Origin: Deltaproteobacteria bacterium
Lineage (GTDB): Bacteria; Myxococcota_A; UBA9160; UBA4427
Reading direction: 5' to 3'
DNA: 64,000 nucleotides
Assembly (NCBI GenBank): GCA_029261835.1
Contig: JAJDAO010000069.1
Coordinates: 1 to 64,000 of the forward strand
A program made the translations under genes and the position numbers. Within the stretch, counting starts at the first letter, position 1, and every line of letters begins with the position of its first letter. A model generated the notes under the pieces. It saw only the letters and a program-made list of their open reading frames with translations. It was not told the DNA's origin and made no database searches. Positions 52,888 to 62,440 of this stretch are shown here, one piece after another.

Positions 52888-53613
52888 TCAGTCACGGGTG
52901 GCGAGCGCACTCTGCTCACGAGCCACTCTTGCCAGCCGATAAAGCTTCCGGTCGTAGCAGTTGTAGCGAGCAATGAGGCCGAGAGCCTCATCGCTTCGCG
53001 GGAGCTTCTTCTCGCTGACGTTGTCTCTCGCGATTCGCCCTCGCCAGCCATAGCGATCCATCAGTGCGGATGCATCCGCCCCAAACGATTCCTGGAAGCC
53101 CACGAAGTCGAAGCGTTCCAGGTTGCAGACGGCTGCCTCCAGATGCGCTGACGTCACAGCGCCGAACGGCAGCTGGTCTCCCACGCCGGACAGCATTCGT
53201 ACGATGGCATTGTCGTAGTACCAGAACTTCGAGAACTCGATGAAGTCGACCGGGTTCTCCGCCGTACTCAGGAATCGCTGAAACTTCTCGTTCCGATCCG
53301 CGCTGAAGTATCGCGTGTCGTACGAGAGCTGGGAGAGAATCCGTGAGTCCGGATCACGCAGGAAGACCGCACGATCGCAATCCGCGAAGAAGCGGGTCTC
53401 GTAGCCAAACGAGTAGTGACCGATCAACAGACCGCTCTGGCAGAGCACGGCGGGCGGCGGCGTAATGTTGTCCGGTGGATAGAATGTGTAGATCCACCTC
53501 TTCTGGCAGTTCCTCTCTGCGATCCGACGTAGCGATGTACCCGCCGTCTTCGGGATGTGAAGAATCGCGATTCGCCGATGACGCCCACCGGGGGCGCTTC
53601 CTCTGAACCACAT
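52888..53613 (-). CDS. Sulfotransferase-family protein (HS2ST-like)
   Basis: 241 residues. The PAPS-binding motif is AILHIPKTAGTSLRRIAE (residues about 15-32), the form used by heparan-sulfate 2-O- and chondroitin-type sulfotransferases, followed by CDRAVFLRDPDSRILSQLSY as the 3'-phosphate block. There is no signal or membrane anchor. Together with the enzyme at 43849-44619 it gives the window two unrelated sulfotransferases, which strengthens the case for sulfated surface glycans. Acceptor unknown. Confidence 0.85.
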   Translation of the reverse strand: MWFRGSAPGGRHRRIAILHIPKTAGTSLRRIAERNCQKRWIYTFYPPDNITPPPAVLCQSGLLIGHYSFGYETRFFADCDRAVFLRDPDSRILSQLSYDTRYFSADRNEKFQRFLSTAENPVDFIEFSKFWYYDNAIVRMLSGVGDQLPFGAVTSAHLEAAVCNLERFDFVGFQESFGADASALMDRYGWRGRIARDNVSEKKLPRSDEALGLIARYNCYDRKLYRLARVAREQSALATRD

Positions 53614-53793
53614 CCCGCGAGACTAGCCCGAACCGACTCTCCAGGCCCGAACGAGGCGAGGCAGCTTCGAAGCGGGCCGATCAAGAGCACCCGCTCTCAC
53701 CGATGGATCCGGGAACCTTCGCAAGAACGCAAGCGGGCCGAAGATGCGCTCGGCATCTCCGGCCCGCTCTCCGTTGCGATGACTCGTCCCTTA

Positions 53794-56463
53794 CTATGAC
53801 TCCGTACTGACCGGAATCCCCTCGACGTAGAGCAACTCCGCGTCGGTGGGAATCGTCGTGTCGAGTGTCGGCGCGACGAAGTCCGGCAGGTCGGTCTCCA
53901 GATCTATGGTCGCGGCTGGGCTCAGCGACGGCTGCTCACCATTCGGGAACGCCGTGACGAACCCGAGGAAGATCCCGACATCGACAGCCTTGATGTAGTA
54001 GGTCGTCGAATCGGAGGAGCTGGTCAGCAGGGTTCCGTCTGGAATGCGGACATTCTTTGCAAGCACAGCCGGGATGTCGCTTCCCTCGAAGCCGATTCGT
54101 TGCAGCTCGAACCACGGGTCTGGCACGCCCTGGAGCCAGCCGTCGAAGGTCAGTGCGTAGGAGATCCACTCATTCTCCGCCCTCTCTTGCACCAGATCAT
54201 CGGTGCTGGCGAGCGCGATTGCCTCGAAGCGCAGAGGCTCGTCGAGCAGCACGTAGTCACCTTCGCCGTCGACCAGGTAGGTGACGCCGCCCCAGCCGTC
54301 GTTCTCGCCCTGGTACTCCCAGTTGTAGAGCACGGCCTCGGAGATCGGGCTCTCATCACCGTCGACCCGCAGTCCCCACATGTCCTGGGTGACCACATCG
54401 CCCACGCTCTTCCCATCTCCTTCGTCTCGCTCGCTGAGGACTGCGTACTCCAACAGTAGATAGTTGTCTGCAGTCGTCGTCGTGTTGAGAACGTACTTCG
54501 AGCTGCCCTCCTGATCCCAGCCGTCTACGAGCTGAGCACCATCGGCGATGACCGCGCTCAGGTCCGCTACCGGCTTGGCAACCTTGTGCGCCTCCATGTA
54601 GACGGCGTAATCGGCTGCATTGTCGTTTTCGGCCACGCGGGTCACGCGTAGATTCGATCCACGCTGGTTGACGAAGTACTCGCGTCCCATTTCGAACTGG
54701 AACTCGCTGTCTCCTGTTGTCGAGAACGAAGGAGTCCAAGTGTCCTGGTCGAAGTCGAGCAGAGTCTTCTGCACCCACCCCGTCGTCGAGGTTGGACCGC
54801 TGAACTCGCCCGTGTACTCGATGTACCCCTGTCCGCCAACCGAAGCCCAGAGCTCGGCACCATCGGAGAGAGAACCGGTGTCGAGCGGCGTCCCCGTGCT
54901 CTCGGGACCATTCTGGCCAAATGTGGCGAGGTAGAAGCCATCGGTGTCATAGACGTAGTCGGTGCAGCTCCACTGACCAGGCTCACCCTCGTTGCAACCA
55001 TGGACATTGACCCAGAAGCGGTCCTTTTCGCCGGGCATCTGCAGTACGGGCAGCTTGCTCGTGAAGTCGCTCTCGGTCTCGCAGCCACCGAAGCCGTCAA
55101 ATCCCACACAGAGATCCCACCGCGTTTCCGCAGCATTCCAGCGCAGGCGGTAGTCGTTCCAGATGTGAATCTCCGCCGTCACGCCGTCGAGCTGATCCAT
55201 GCTTCCCTGCACGAGATCGACGCGATTCATCGCACCGGAGAATCGCTTCGTCGTGTATGTCGGCGGCGTCTGCTCGGGGGGCAGGCCGTCACGAGTGACC
55301 GACGTACCCGATGTGGCTGCTTGGCCATCGAGCCAGAGCTCGTGGCGATCCTGCCATGCGCCGTACCACCCATGCTGGCCCGACTCGGTTCGAACGGGGA
55401 AGCCAAAGTTCTTGCTCTTCTCGATGTCAGTTCCAGTCGTGGAGTCGAAGAGCGCGTAGCGGTGAACGAGTTCATGGTCATCATTCCGGTCATAGGACGT
55501 GGAATCGCCGCCAGCGGGCTGAATCGTGAGGTAGTTCTCGTTGTATGCGAACGAAACCTCGACCGTCGGGGGGCTGCCTTCGCAGGGTCCCATGCACGAC
55601 TGCCAGTCGTTGTATTCGACGACACCGTAGCCGTCGGTGGCCGACCTGATGATCACAGCGCGCGTGTGCTCTTCGATGCTCCCGCCACCGGGTCCCTCCT
55701 CCATGGTGAAGGACTCTTCGAGCGTGACCTGGCTCTCGCCGCCCTCGAGCACGCTCGCGGTGGCGTGGAAGTAATTCGTCCCTGAGAAGATGGCTTTGAT
55801 CTCCCAATCACCCATGTCAGCCAGCGTGTCATCCGAATTGCGAGTCGGAGCCTCTCGAATGATGGTCTCGACACGAATCAGCTCGGCGCCGCCTCCCGGA
55901 CCGTTGTTCGACTTCATCTTGATCTGTACGCGATTCTCGCTGCCGGTACCGGTGTCGAACATGCGTGAGTTGATGTACCAATCTTCGAGGCGAGTCTGGT
56001 TCGCGCCATCGCCACCCGTATCCTTGAAGGCGACCATGCACTTGTACCATCCATCGCCCACGTGGTCTTCGTAGTGGGTCTGCCGCACGGCATCGAAGAT
56101 GTCCGCGAGAATGTCGAACACCTCGAGAGCCCTCACTTCAACGAACTTCCGAACGATGATGGTGTGGTAGTCCGATGTATCCGGCAGATCGGCCGCAGCC
56201 ATCGTGCCGTAGGCCCGCGGCCGCAACAGCGACATGATACCTTCCGCTCCGGCTACTCCGGTCGTGGACGAGACAGCCGACACCTCGCTCGGGAGCTCGA
56301 TCCCCTGCGTGCCGAATACCTCGGTACCGGTACTTGTTGACGATCCGCCACTGCCACCTCCGCACGCGACAGAGAGCATTGTTGCGAACGTGGCGACAGC
56401 GAGCATGAGCCCGTAGCGGCGCCAGGTGCCGCTGGCCCTTTGGCTATCCCATGAAAGAGTCAT
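53794..56463 (-). CDS. Large exported (probable lipo-)protein of unknown function
   Basis: 889 residues. The ATG at 56463 has GGAGGA five bases upstream; longer versions read into Arg-rich non-coding-like sequence. A signal peptide ends in LSVAC, with Cys34 as probable lipidation site, followed by a Gly/Ser/Thr linker. The rest is acidic and rich in Trp, Tyr, Asp and Thr, with many beta-strand-like blocks, and contains cysteines in CVGFDGFGGCETES and CNEGEPGQWSCTDYVYD. No repeat or named domain was recognised. It is likely a surface-exposed lipoprotein. The gene stands alone between long gaps. Confidence 0.75.
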   Translation of the reverse strand: MTLSWDSQRASGTWRRYGLMLAVATFATMLSVACGGGSGGSSTSTGTEVFGTQGIELPSEVSAVSSTTGVAGAEGIMSLLRPRAYGTMAAADLPDTSDYHTIIVRKFVEVRALEVFDILADIFDAVRQTHYEDHVGDGWYKCMVAFKDTGGDGANQTRLEDWYINSRMFDTGTGSENRVQIKMKSNNGPGGGAELIRVETIIREAPTRNSDDTLADMGDWEIKAIFSGTNYFHATASVLEGGESQVTLEESFTMEEGPGGGSIEEHTRAVIIRSATDGYGVVEYNDWQSCMGPCEGSPPTVEVSFAYNENYLTIQPAGGDSTSYDRNDDHELVHRYALFDSTTGTDIEKSKNFGFPVRTESGQHGWYGAWQDRHELWLDGQAATSGTSVTRDGLPPEQTPPTYTTKRFSGAMNRVDLVQGSMDQLDGVTAEIHIWNDYRLRWNAAETRWDLCVGFDGFGGCETESDFTSKLPVLQMPGEKDRFWVNVHGCNEGEPGQWSCTDYVYDTDGFYLATFGQNGPESTGTPLDTGSLSDGAELWASVGGQGYIEYTGEFSGPTSTTGWVQKTLLDFDQDTWTPSFSTTGDSEFQFEMGREYFVNQRGSNLRVTRVAENDNAADYAVYMEAHKVAKPVADLSAVIADGAQLVDGWDQEGSSKYVLNTTTTADNYLLLEYAVLSERDEGDGKSVGDVVTQDMWGLRVDGDESPISEAVLYNWEYQGENDGWGGVTYLVDGEGDYVLLDEPLRFEAIALASTDDLVQERAENEWISYALTFDGWLQGVPDPWFELQRIGFEGSDIPAVLAKNVRIPDGTLLTSSSDSTTYYIKAVDVGIFLGFVTAFPNGEQPSLSPAATIDLETDLPDFVAPTLDTTIPTDAELLYVEGIPVSTES

Positions 56464-56964
56464 CCGTTCCTCCATCTCGAGTGTCATCCGAGGAGGAGTG
56501 GGAAAGCCGCTGACTTGACGCGACTTGGTACACAGCCGCGCACTGGACTGCCACGCGCAGCTCGTTGAGCTGTTCGTGATCGAGTCTCGAGCGAGCTGTG
56601 CGGGATGCAGGCTTGTGCATTCCCTTCCCCTTCGGCAGCCGTTCGACCCGCGTGGCGACTTTCGCCGCGTGAGGGCACTGGCTTTGCGTCTCCGCATTAC
56701 TGCGGGTTTGCCTTTTCGTGTGGACAGGGAGAGGCGTGGTGGCCGTTCCGCGTGCCCGGTCTGGCGCCCTCTGCGCACCTGCGCTTCAACGGGCGGCCCA
56801 ATACCTATCGGGAATGGATCTCTTGATCTTTACCGTGTCATTGGACCAGTTCTGCAATAAAGGGAACCGGTGGCAGCAGGCTGCGCCCCGAATGCCGGCG
56901 ACTTGCGCAAAGCGTGCACTCGACCGTGTGACCGCGACACCGAACGGATCGGAGCGTACCCAGG
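56464..56964. other. Intergenic region, no gene seen
   Basis: 501 bases upstream of the large lipoprotein gene and downstream of the VOC-protein gene. The reading frame upstream of the lipoprotein start stays open but codes for a basic, low-complexity stretch and is not considered coding. No promoter or hairpin stands out. Confidence 0.5.
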
Positions 56965-57543
56965 TCAGAGAGGACGGATTGGATCGGTGCCGTCCCAGTT
57001 GACAGCTTGAGTCGCCACAAACTCAAAGAAGCGACCTTTGGCTCCGCTGATCTCTGAGAGCTCTACCACCGTCCCTGGGCAGGCCTTGGTAGCGAGGTAT
57101 ACGAACCGTCCCCCTTCACCAATGCATCCGGACTGCCCGATGCCATAACCCGCCTCTTGCAGGTAGTCGAGATCGCAGTCGAAGCTATCGCTCCAGTAGG
57201 CCACGTGCTGTAGTCCGCCGCTTGGCTCCCGTTCGAGAAAGCTACGGTACATAGACGGGGCGTCGTTTCGCTGTTGGATCAGCTCGATCTGCAGGGAACC
57301 GGAGTTTGCCAGCGCGATGCTCACGTCGAGAGGCGATGGTCTACCGTTGTAGTGGAAGTCCTCAATCGGGACCCGCTCGAAATAGAAGAAGGGCCCGACA
57401 CCCAGCACTTCGGCCCAGTGAGCCATCGCGACCTCGATATTGGGTACTACGTAGCCACTCTGACGCACGTCTCCAAGGAACCTGCTCACGTCACGCCTCC
57501 ATTCGGGGTAAATGCGCGGCTCGCCGCCTTTCATTTCGGTCAC
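56965..57543 (-). CDS. VOC (glyoxalase/bleomycin-resistance) family protein
   Basis: 192 residues from a GTG; an ATG nine bases further in is equally possible. The VOC start RQSGYVVPNIEVAMAHWAEVLGVGPFFYFE is followed by LQIELIQQ and GLQHVAYWSDSFDCDLDYLQEAGY, giving the paired beta-alpha-beta-beta-beta units with a metal-binding His and Glu. This subgroup (Glyoxalase_4) includes methylmalonyl-CoA epimerase relatives and uncharacterised proteins common next to steroid and CoA genes. Reaction not assignable. Confidence 0.85.
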   Translation of the reverse strand: MTEMKGGEPRIYPEWRRDVSRFLGDVRQSGYVVPNIEVAMAHWAEVLGVGPFFYFERVPIEDFHYNGRPSPLDVSIALANSGSLQIELIQQRNDAPSMYRSFLEREPSGGLQHVAYWSDSFDCDLDYLQEAGYGIGQSGCIGEGGRFVYLATKACPGTVVELSEISGAKGRFFEFVATQAVNWDGTDPIRPL

Positions 57544-57597
57544 TTCGCGAGATTCGCATCCTCAGGTCAGGCTGCGGTGGACGACCTGATCGGCAGC

Positions 57598-59343
57598 TTA
57601 CAGAGCCTTGGAGACGAGCGGAAGCTCCAGGGTCATGGTCGTACCCCGTCCGGGCTCACTCTCGACGCGCAAAGCCCCGCCGTGATCGACCACGATCCCG
57701 TGGGCGACGCTGAGACCGAGACCGGTCCCCCCGGCTGCCAGGCGTGCGGTGAAGAAGGGATCGAAGATTCGCGCCTGCTCCGCTCGATCCAGGCCCCGGC
57801 CGTCGTCGATCACCTGCACACGGGCGAGCTCTTGGTCACCCTCGACGACCACCTGAACCTTCACACCCGCATCACGCGACTCGATCGCGTTGCGTATCAG
57901 GTTGATGAGCGCCTCCTCGACTTCGATCGGGCTCATACTCACCACGAACGGCCTGTCCGCGGCCACGAAGACGAGCGTGGCTTTGCGCTGCCGCGCGTAG
58001 TACAACGTGATCTCGTAGGCACGGCGTGCTACCTCGCCCAGGTCGGTCGCGACCTTATCGACGGGCTCACTTCGAGCGAAACGCAAGACACCGCGAACGA
58101 TCTCGCCGCAGCGCTTCGCGTGCTCGGTGATGTCAACCAGCGAACTTCTCCAGACGGAATGCTCATCGACATCACCGGAGCACATCAGCGCGTACTGTGC
58201 GCTCGCGAGTATTGCGCCGACAGGATTGTTGACCTGGTGCGCGATCCCCGCCGCAAGCGTGCCCACTGAAGCCAATCGCTCCGCGCGACGTAGCTCCTCG
58301 AGGGAGTCATGTAGCGCCTGCGTTCGCTCATCGACGAGCGCCTCGAGCTGCTCGCGGCCGCGCTCTTGGGCCTCATCTTCACGCTTGCGCTGTGTGACAT
58401 CGCGGCAGACTGCGACAACGTGCTGCTTACCCTCGCTCACCTCAAAGGCGCGCGCATGGCAGTCGAACCATCGCTCGCTCCCATCTCGGTGCCGCGCTCG
58501 GGCGAGCATGACTTTCGGCATCGAGCCCGGGGCGGATTCGGCTTGGATGCTGTCGTAAGACCGTCCGTTCTCCAGGCTCAGTGCTTCGTCGAAGTGCCAA
58601 CCGAGCAACTCAGCCGGTTCGTAGCCAAGAGCCTCGCTCACGCTCGGGCTCGCGAAGCAGAGTCGGGCATCCGGGCCAATCTCGACCACGACGTCACTCG
58701 CGTTCTCAGTGAGCTGGCGATACCGCGCCTCGCTCCACTCGAGGGCTCTGTAGCTCTGCTCGAGTCGAGTTCGCGCGCGCTCATTGACTTGGCGCAGACC
58801 TTCGAGCATGCGCACGGACCGGAGCCTCACGGTGAAGATCGCCGCCGCCGCGGCGCTCACTGCCGCCATCATCGCGACCGCGTTGGACCACAGCGTCAGT
58901 GCAGCGCTCGACGAGTAGACGATCCAGCAGAAGAGACCCGATGAAGAGAGAATCACCGCTGCGAACCAGGGCCACGAGAGAAGCAGGCCCCCAGCTACGA
59001 GGACCACAATATACGGTCCAAACGTGTAGTCGGGTGACCGATCGAAGTGATGGTAGAGACCGCTCGAACAGAGGACGAGACTGAGAATAGCCGTCACGTA
59101 GAACGGCGCGCGTGCCAGAGAAACTGGCCGCCTGCGCCAAATCAGAACGGCGATCAGAAGCAGCAACGCACTGGCCAGCTCGAAACCTGCCACGACTCGG
59201 GCCGCATCGGGCGGCATCGCCATCGAGTGAACGAGCGCAGTAGAGCCGAACGCCAGCATCGCGATTATCGTTGCCGGGACGACACTGTCGCGAACTGCGA
59301 TGGCGACAGCTCTCCGCGTCTGATCGTCGGTTCTACAACTCAT
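57598..59343 (-). CDS. Membrane-bound PAS-domain sensor histidine kinase
   Basis: 581 residues from the ATG at 59343 (GGAGAG upstream). Five to six transmembrane segments occupy residues 20-175, a PAS/PAC domain about 205-320 (YRQLTENASDVVVEIG, DGSERWFDCHARAF, AVCRDVTQRKRED), a HisKA domain with phospho-acceptor His369 (LAAGIAHQVNNP), and an HATPase domain with N box EALINLIRNAIES, DDGRGL, FDPFF and GTGLGLS. No response regulator gene is adjacent, so it is an orphan kinase. It follows the serine-hydrolase gene by 25 bases on the same strand. Confidence 0.93.
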   Translation of the reverse strand: MSCRTDDQTRRAVAIAVRDSVVPATIIAMLAFGSTALVHSMAMPPDAARVVAGFELASALLLLIAVLIWRRRPVSLARAPFYVTAILSLVLCSSGLYHHFDRSPDYTFGPYIVVLVAGGLLLSWPWFAAVILSSSGLFCWIVYSSSAALTLWSNAVAMMAAVSAAAAAIFTVRLRSVRMLEGLRQVNERARTRLEQSYRALEWSEARYRQLTENASDVVVEIGPDARLCFASPSVSEALGYEPAELLGWHFDEALSLENGRSYDSIQAESAPGSMPKVMLARARHRDGSERWFDCHARAFEVSEGKQHVVAVCRDVTQRKREDEAQERGREQLEALVDERTQALHDSLEELRRAERLASVGTLAAGIAHQVNNPVGAILASAQYALMCSGDVDEHSVWRSSLVDITEHAKRCGEIVRGVLRFARSEPVDKVATDLGEVARRAYEITLYYARQRKATLVFVAADRPFVVSMSPIEVEEALINLIRNAIESRDAGVKVQVVVEGDQELARVQVIDDGRGLDRAEQARIFDPFFTARLAAGGTGLGLSVAHGIVVDHGGALRVESEPGRGTTMTLELPLVSKAL

Positions 59344-59368
59344 CCCCGCTCTCCACGCGGAGCTCCTG

Positions 59369-60805
59369 CTACGGCCGGGTATCTGCGTCGTGCTTGGCCG
59401 GGCGGTACACGTCCAGAAGCGTCTCCAGCAGTGGCACGATGCCATGAAGCTTCTCGCTCTCGTCGTGTGCGAGCCCGAGCCGCACGACCACGAGCTGTCT
59501 CGACGGAACGACAACTACGTACTGTCCGCTGTGGCCCCGCGCCGCGTAGATCTCCCTGGGCAGTGAAGGCCATGTGCGCCGCTCCGGCTGGCGCGGATCG
59601 CCCGCGTTGAGCCACCAGTGAGCGCCAAAGACACCATCGGGCGCGGCGGAGGTCGGGGTCGTGACATAGGACACCCAGCCCTCGGGCAGAATGCGCCGCC
59701 CTCCCCAGAGCCCATCCTGCAAGTGGAGCTGACCGAAGCGCGCCCAATCGCGAGCACTGGCGAAACAGAAGGACGAAGCCGTGAAGCTGCCGGAGGCGTC
59801 GGGCTCACAAAATGCAGTCGTCATCGCGAGCGAATCGAAGAGGCGGGCTCGAGCGAACTCGGCCAGCAGCGCGAGGTCTCCGCCAAACAGATCGCGAAGT
59901 ACGCGCGCTACCAGATTCGAGGTGCCACTCGAGTAGCTCCATACCGTATCGGGTGGGTGGGCGAGCGGCATCGCCGCCGCGAATGCACCCGTATCGGCCC
60001 GAGTGAAGAGCATCCGCGACACATCATTGGTCGCGCCGTACGTCTCATCGAACGCGAGACCGCTCGACATGCGCATGAGCTGGTCGAGGGTGATGGCGGC
60101 GCGCGGGTCGCCGGCCTCCCTCCACTCCATCACCGGCGCAGGGGCCTCGAGCAGCAACCTCCCATCCGCAACCGCAATCCCCACGAGAGCCGCGAGAACG
60201 CTCTTGGCCATTGACCAGCTCAGCATCGGGGTAGTGGGCCCGTAGCCCTCGGCATAGCGCTCCGCCACGAGTCGCCCCTCGTGGATGACTGCGATCGCGG
60301 TGGTCTGACGGCGCGGGGCGTCGCCCGCATCAGAGGGCTCTGCGAACGCGCGCTCCAGAGCACGCGTCACGTCGGGCGGAGGCAGCGATTCCGGGCCCGC
60401 CGAACCGTGCGGCCATGGCACGTCGATCGGCGGGGAGGTTCGGATTCCACCCGGCACATCTACGGCTCGCAGCACATCCTCGTCAGCACCAGCGAGTAGC
60501 GTACAGCCGAGCCCTTCGCGGTAGATCGCGCGTGCCCTCAGCAGGCCGAGCGTCGCCGCGTCGACCGCACGAGCGTCGGAGTCGACATCCAGGCTCACCA
60601 GCGGGCCGAGGGGCCAGATCTCGTACTCGACGTAGTTCCGAAACACGCTGTCCGGATGCTGCCCACTGTTGAATACCAGCGAGCAGACCACCCTCGCCGC
60701 ATAACCCGTCCCGACTGACGCACCGACGTAGAGCCAGTGCAGACCGGCAAGCGCCAGCGCACCGATCGCTACGAACACCGGGATGCGGACTGAGCGAAGT
60801 CTCAC
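59369..60805 (-). CDS. Serine hydrolase, beta-lactamase (class C / PBP-like) family
   Basis: About 478 residues. An N-terminal hydrophobic segment (IPVFVAIGALALAGLHWLYVG) is a signal or membrane anchor. The catalytic SxxK is in SWSMAKSVLAALVG, the Tyr motif in WSYSSGTSNLVARV, and a C-terminal block contains ARGHSGQYVVVVPSRQLVVVRLG, the HxG region of esterase-type family VIII members. Such enzymes act as esterases, D-aminopeptidases or 6-aminohexanoate-dimer hydrolases. The start is uncertain: a GTG at 60805 or one at 60841, neither with a clear ribosome-binding site. Confidence 0.88.
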   Translation of the reverse strand: MRLRSVRIPVFVAIGALALAGLHWLYVGASVGTGYAARVVCSLVFNSGQHPDSVFRNYVEYEIWPLGPLVSLDVDSDARAVDAATLGLLRARAIYREGLGCTLLAGADEDVLRAVDVPGGIRTSPPIDVPWPHGSAGPESLPPPDVTRALERAFAEPSDAGDAPRRQTTAIAVIHEGRLVAERYAEGYGPTTPMLSWSMAKSVLAALVGIAVADGRLLLEAPAPVMEWREAGDPRAAITLDQLMRMSSGLAFDETYGATNDVSRMLFTRADTGAFAAAMPLAHPPDTVWSYSSGTSNLVARVLRDLFGGDLALLAEFARARLFDSLAMTTAFCEPDASGSFTASSFCFASARDWARFGQLHLQDGLWGGRRILPEGWVSYVTTPTSAAPDGVFGAHWWLNAGDPRQPERRTWPSLPREIYAARGHSGQYVVVVPSRQLVVVRLGLAHDESEKLHGIVPLLETLLDVYRPAKHDADTRP

Positions 60806-60868
60806 GATGAGATGATATCGGATTTGTGATACGAAGAGCACGAGGTGAAGGTTCGATTCCCCGCGAGC

Positions 60869-61053
60869 CTAGGAGCCTGACCCAAGACTGGGCAGCGCGT
60901 CCAGCCGCCCATCCATCCCCGCTGGCTGCGTTGCGCTCGGTCACCGTAGGGAGGAAGCGAAGCTTCCGAGTAGCTATGCCTCCCTCGCGCGCCTGGCCAG
61001 CGGGGCGTCTTGACGTCTGGGCCGCACCACCCAGTCTTGGGTCAGGCTCCTAG
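60869..61053. repeat. MITE-like inverted-repeat element with nested hairpins
   Basis: Perfect 24-base inverted repeat arms at 60869-60892 and 61030-61053 (outer ends CTAGGAGCCTGACCC). Further nested pairs are CCCCGCTGGC 60917-60926 with 60996-61005, GGGAGG 60949-60954 with CCTCCC 60979-60984, and GAAGCTTC 60959-60966 at the tip. Weaker symmetry extends outward (GATTCCC on both sides). It contains no gene and sits between the serine-hydrolase and vWA genes. It could be a non-autonomous mobile element or a structured RNA; either way it is a designed-looking hairpin. Confidence 0.75.
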
Positions 61054-61081
61054 TCGGGAATCGACCTCGGCAAGCGCACGA

Positions 61082-62440
61082 TCAGCCCTCCTCCGCGAGC
61101 ATCGACCATCGAGCGACCGTGTCGGAGAAGCTCGTTGCGGATCTGTCCGACCATGAGCCGCTGTCGACCAAGACTGTGAGAATCCGCACCTGGCGGCGCG
61201 CCTTCTTGGCCAGGATTCCCGCCAGCCAGTCCTCGGCCACCTCGCATTGACCGTCCGAAATGAAGACAATCTGCCCGGCTCCATCTCCCCTCCCCGAGAT
61301 GAGATCCAGTGCAGTGGAGATCGGCCGTTGGAAGTTCGTCCCTCCACCGAAGAACGTCTCCGCGAGCGCCACGATCTCGTGCCTCTGCGGAGTACGACTC
61401 TTGAAATCAATCTGCCAGAGTGGTGCCTCGCGGTGACCGAAGAGAATCACATGGACCGGCTGACCACGGGCTGCCGCAACCCTGGAGAGGGCAATCGCCA
61501 GAGCCTTCGAGATGAGCTCCTTCTCACCCGCCATGGAATGGCTGACATCGACCAGGATCACCAGCGATCCGCTCCACTCTCTTCCGGTCATCTGATAGGT
61601 GAAGAGTTGGCGGCTGATGAGGCGGCGCAGGAAGTCCTTCCTCCACGGTGACGCCCTCAGCGACAGGAGCTCACACGGCAACAGGCGAGACAACTCGTCG
61701 CCAAGGCCGATGTCGTAGACTTCGGTCGGCTGAAAGCCAGTGGGATCGTTGCGAGCCAGCCGACCGACGAGACCCTGCGTGAGGCGAAGGAGTTGCGCGA
61801 AGCCCCGGTAGCCCTCGAACGCTTCAGCCATCTCCAGACACTGCTGGAGGTCGTAGCCAAGCGGCTCCGCACCCGCTCCGTCCGCCTCGGCGCCAGCCCG
61901 AGATCGCGAGCCTTCGGAAGCCTTGCGACGCACGGGGGAGGGGCTCTTCCTCTCCACGCCGCCCTGGCCGATCGACTCTTCGAGTTCGAAGAGCTGATTC
62001 TCCTGCGAGAAGTCGGACTTGGTCAGCTCTCGCAGTAGCCGCTCGGCCAGAGACACGGCTGCGCTGGCCGCCGCATCTTCGTTCAGAGGGGTTCTCGCCC
62101 GCAGGCACTTCACCTCGGACTCGGCAGCAAGCCGCGCGACGAGATAGCGGTTCACCAGGAAGGCGGGCCGAACCAGACTCCGATCGATCAGTCTGGGCCG
62201 CAGCTTGAAGAGCAAACAGAACAAGTCACTCAGCAGCGCTGGAAAGGAGCGGAGTCTCGCCTCCCCGCGTCGGCTGCACTGCTCCAGCCTCGAACCTTCT
62301 CTCAGGAAGCTCTCGAACGCGGCTGCGTCATAGGCGTCTCGAAGCACGCAGTGGCGCTCGAGCCCCAGCCTGCCCGCCAAATCGAATCCGGCGCGAAGCG
62401 GAAGGCCCTCAGACGAGGCTGCTGCTTCCCGTGCCGGCAT
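61082..62440 (-). CDS. vWA-domain protein, ViaA/CoxE-like partner of a MoxR ATPase
   Basis: 452 residues. The N-terminal 280 are mainly helical with a basic linker near 160-185. A C-terminal von Willebrand factor A domain begins with SLVILVDVSHSMAGEKELISKALAIAL, with the MIDAS residues Asp298, Ser300 and Ser302. FGGGTNFQRPISTAL supplies the MIDAS Thr, and QIVFISDGQCEV the Asp. The gene overlaps the end of the MoxR-type ATPase gene by 32 bases. In E. coli, RavA and ViaA form such a pair, acting as a chaperone-like module for respiratory complexes. The same role is inferred here. Confidence 0.9.
   Translation of the reverse strand: MPAREAAASSEGLPLRAGFDLAGRLGLERHCVLRDAYDAAAFESFLREGSRLEQCSRRGEARLRSFPALLSDLFCLLFKLRPRLIDRSLVRPAFLVNRYLVARLAAESEVKCLRARTPLNEDAAASAAVSLAERLLRELTKSDFSQENQLFELEESIGQGGVERKSPSPVRRKASEGSRSRAGAEADGAGAEPLGYDLQQCLEMAEAFEGYRGFAQLLRLTQGLVGRLARNDPTGFQPTEVYDIGLGDELSRLLPCELLSLRASPWRKDFLRRLISRQLFTYQMTGREWSGSLVILVDVSHSMAGEKELISKALAIALSRVAAARGQPVHVILFGHREAPLWQIDFKSRTPQRHEIVALAETFFGGGTNFQRPISTALDLISGRGDGAGQIVFISDGQCEVAEDWLAGILAKKARRQVRILTVLVDSGSWSDRSATSFSDTVARWSMLAEEG

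Noticed and set aside
60850..60868. GGTTCGATTCC, resembling the T-arm of a tRNA.
   Set aside because: The flanking bases do not pair as a T-stem and no acceptor, D or anticodon arm can be built; it fits better as an outer part of the inverted-repeat element.
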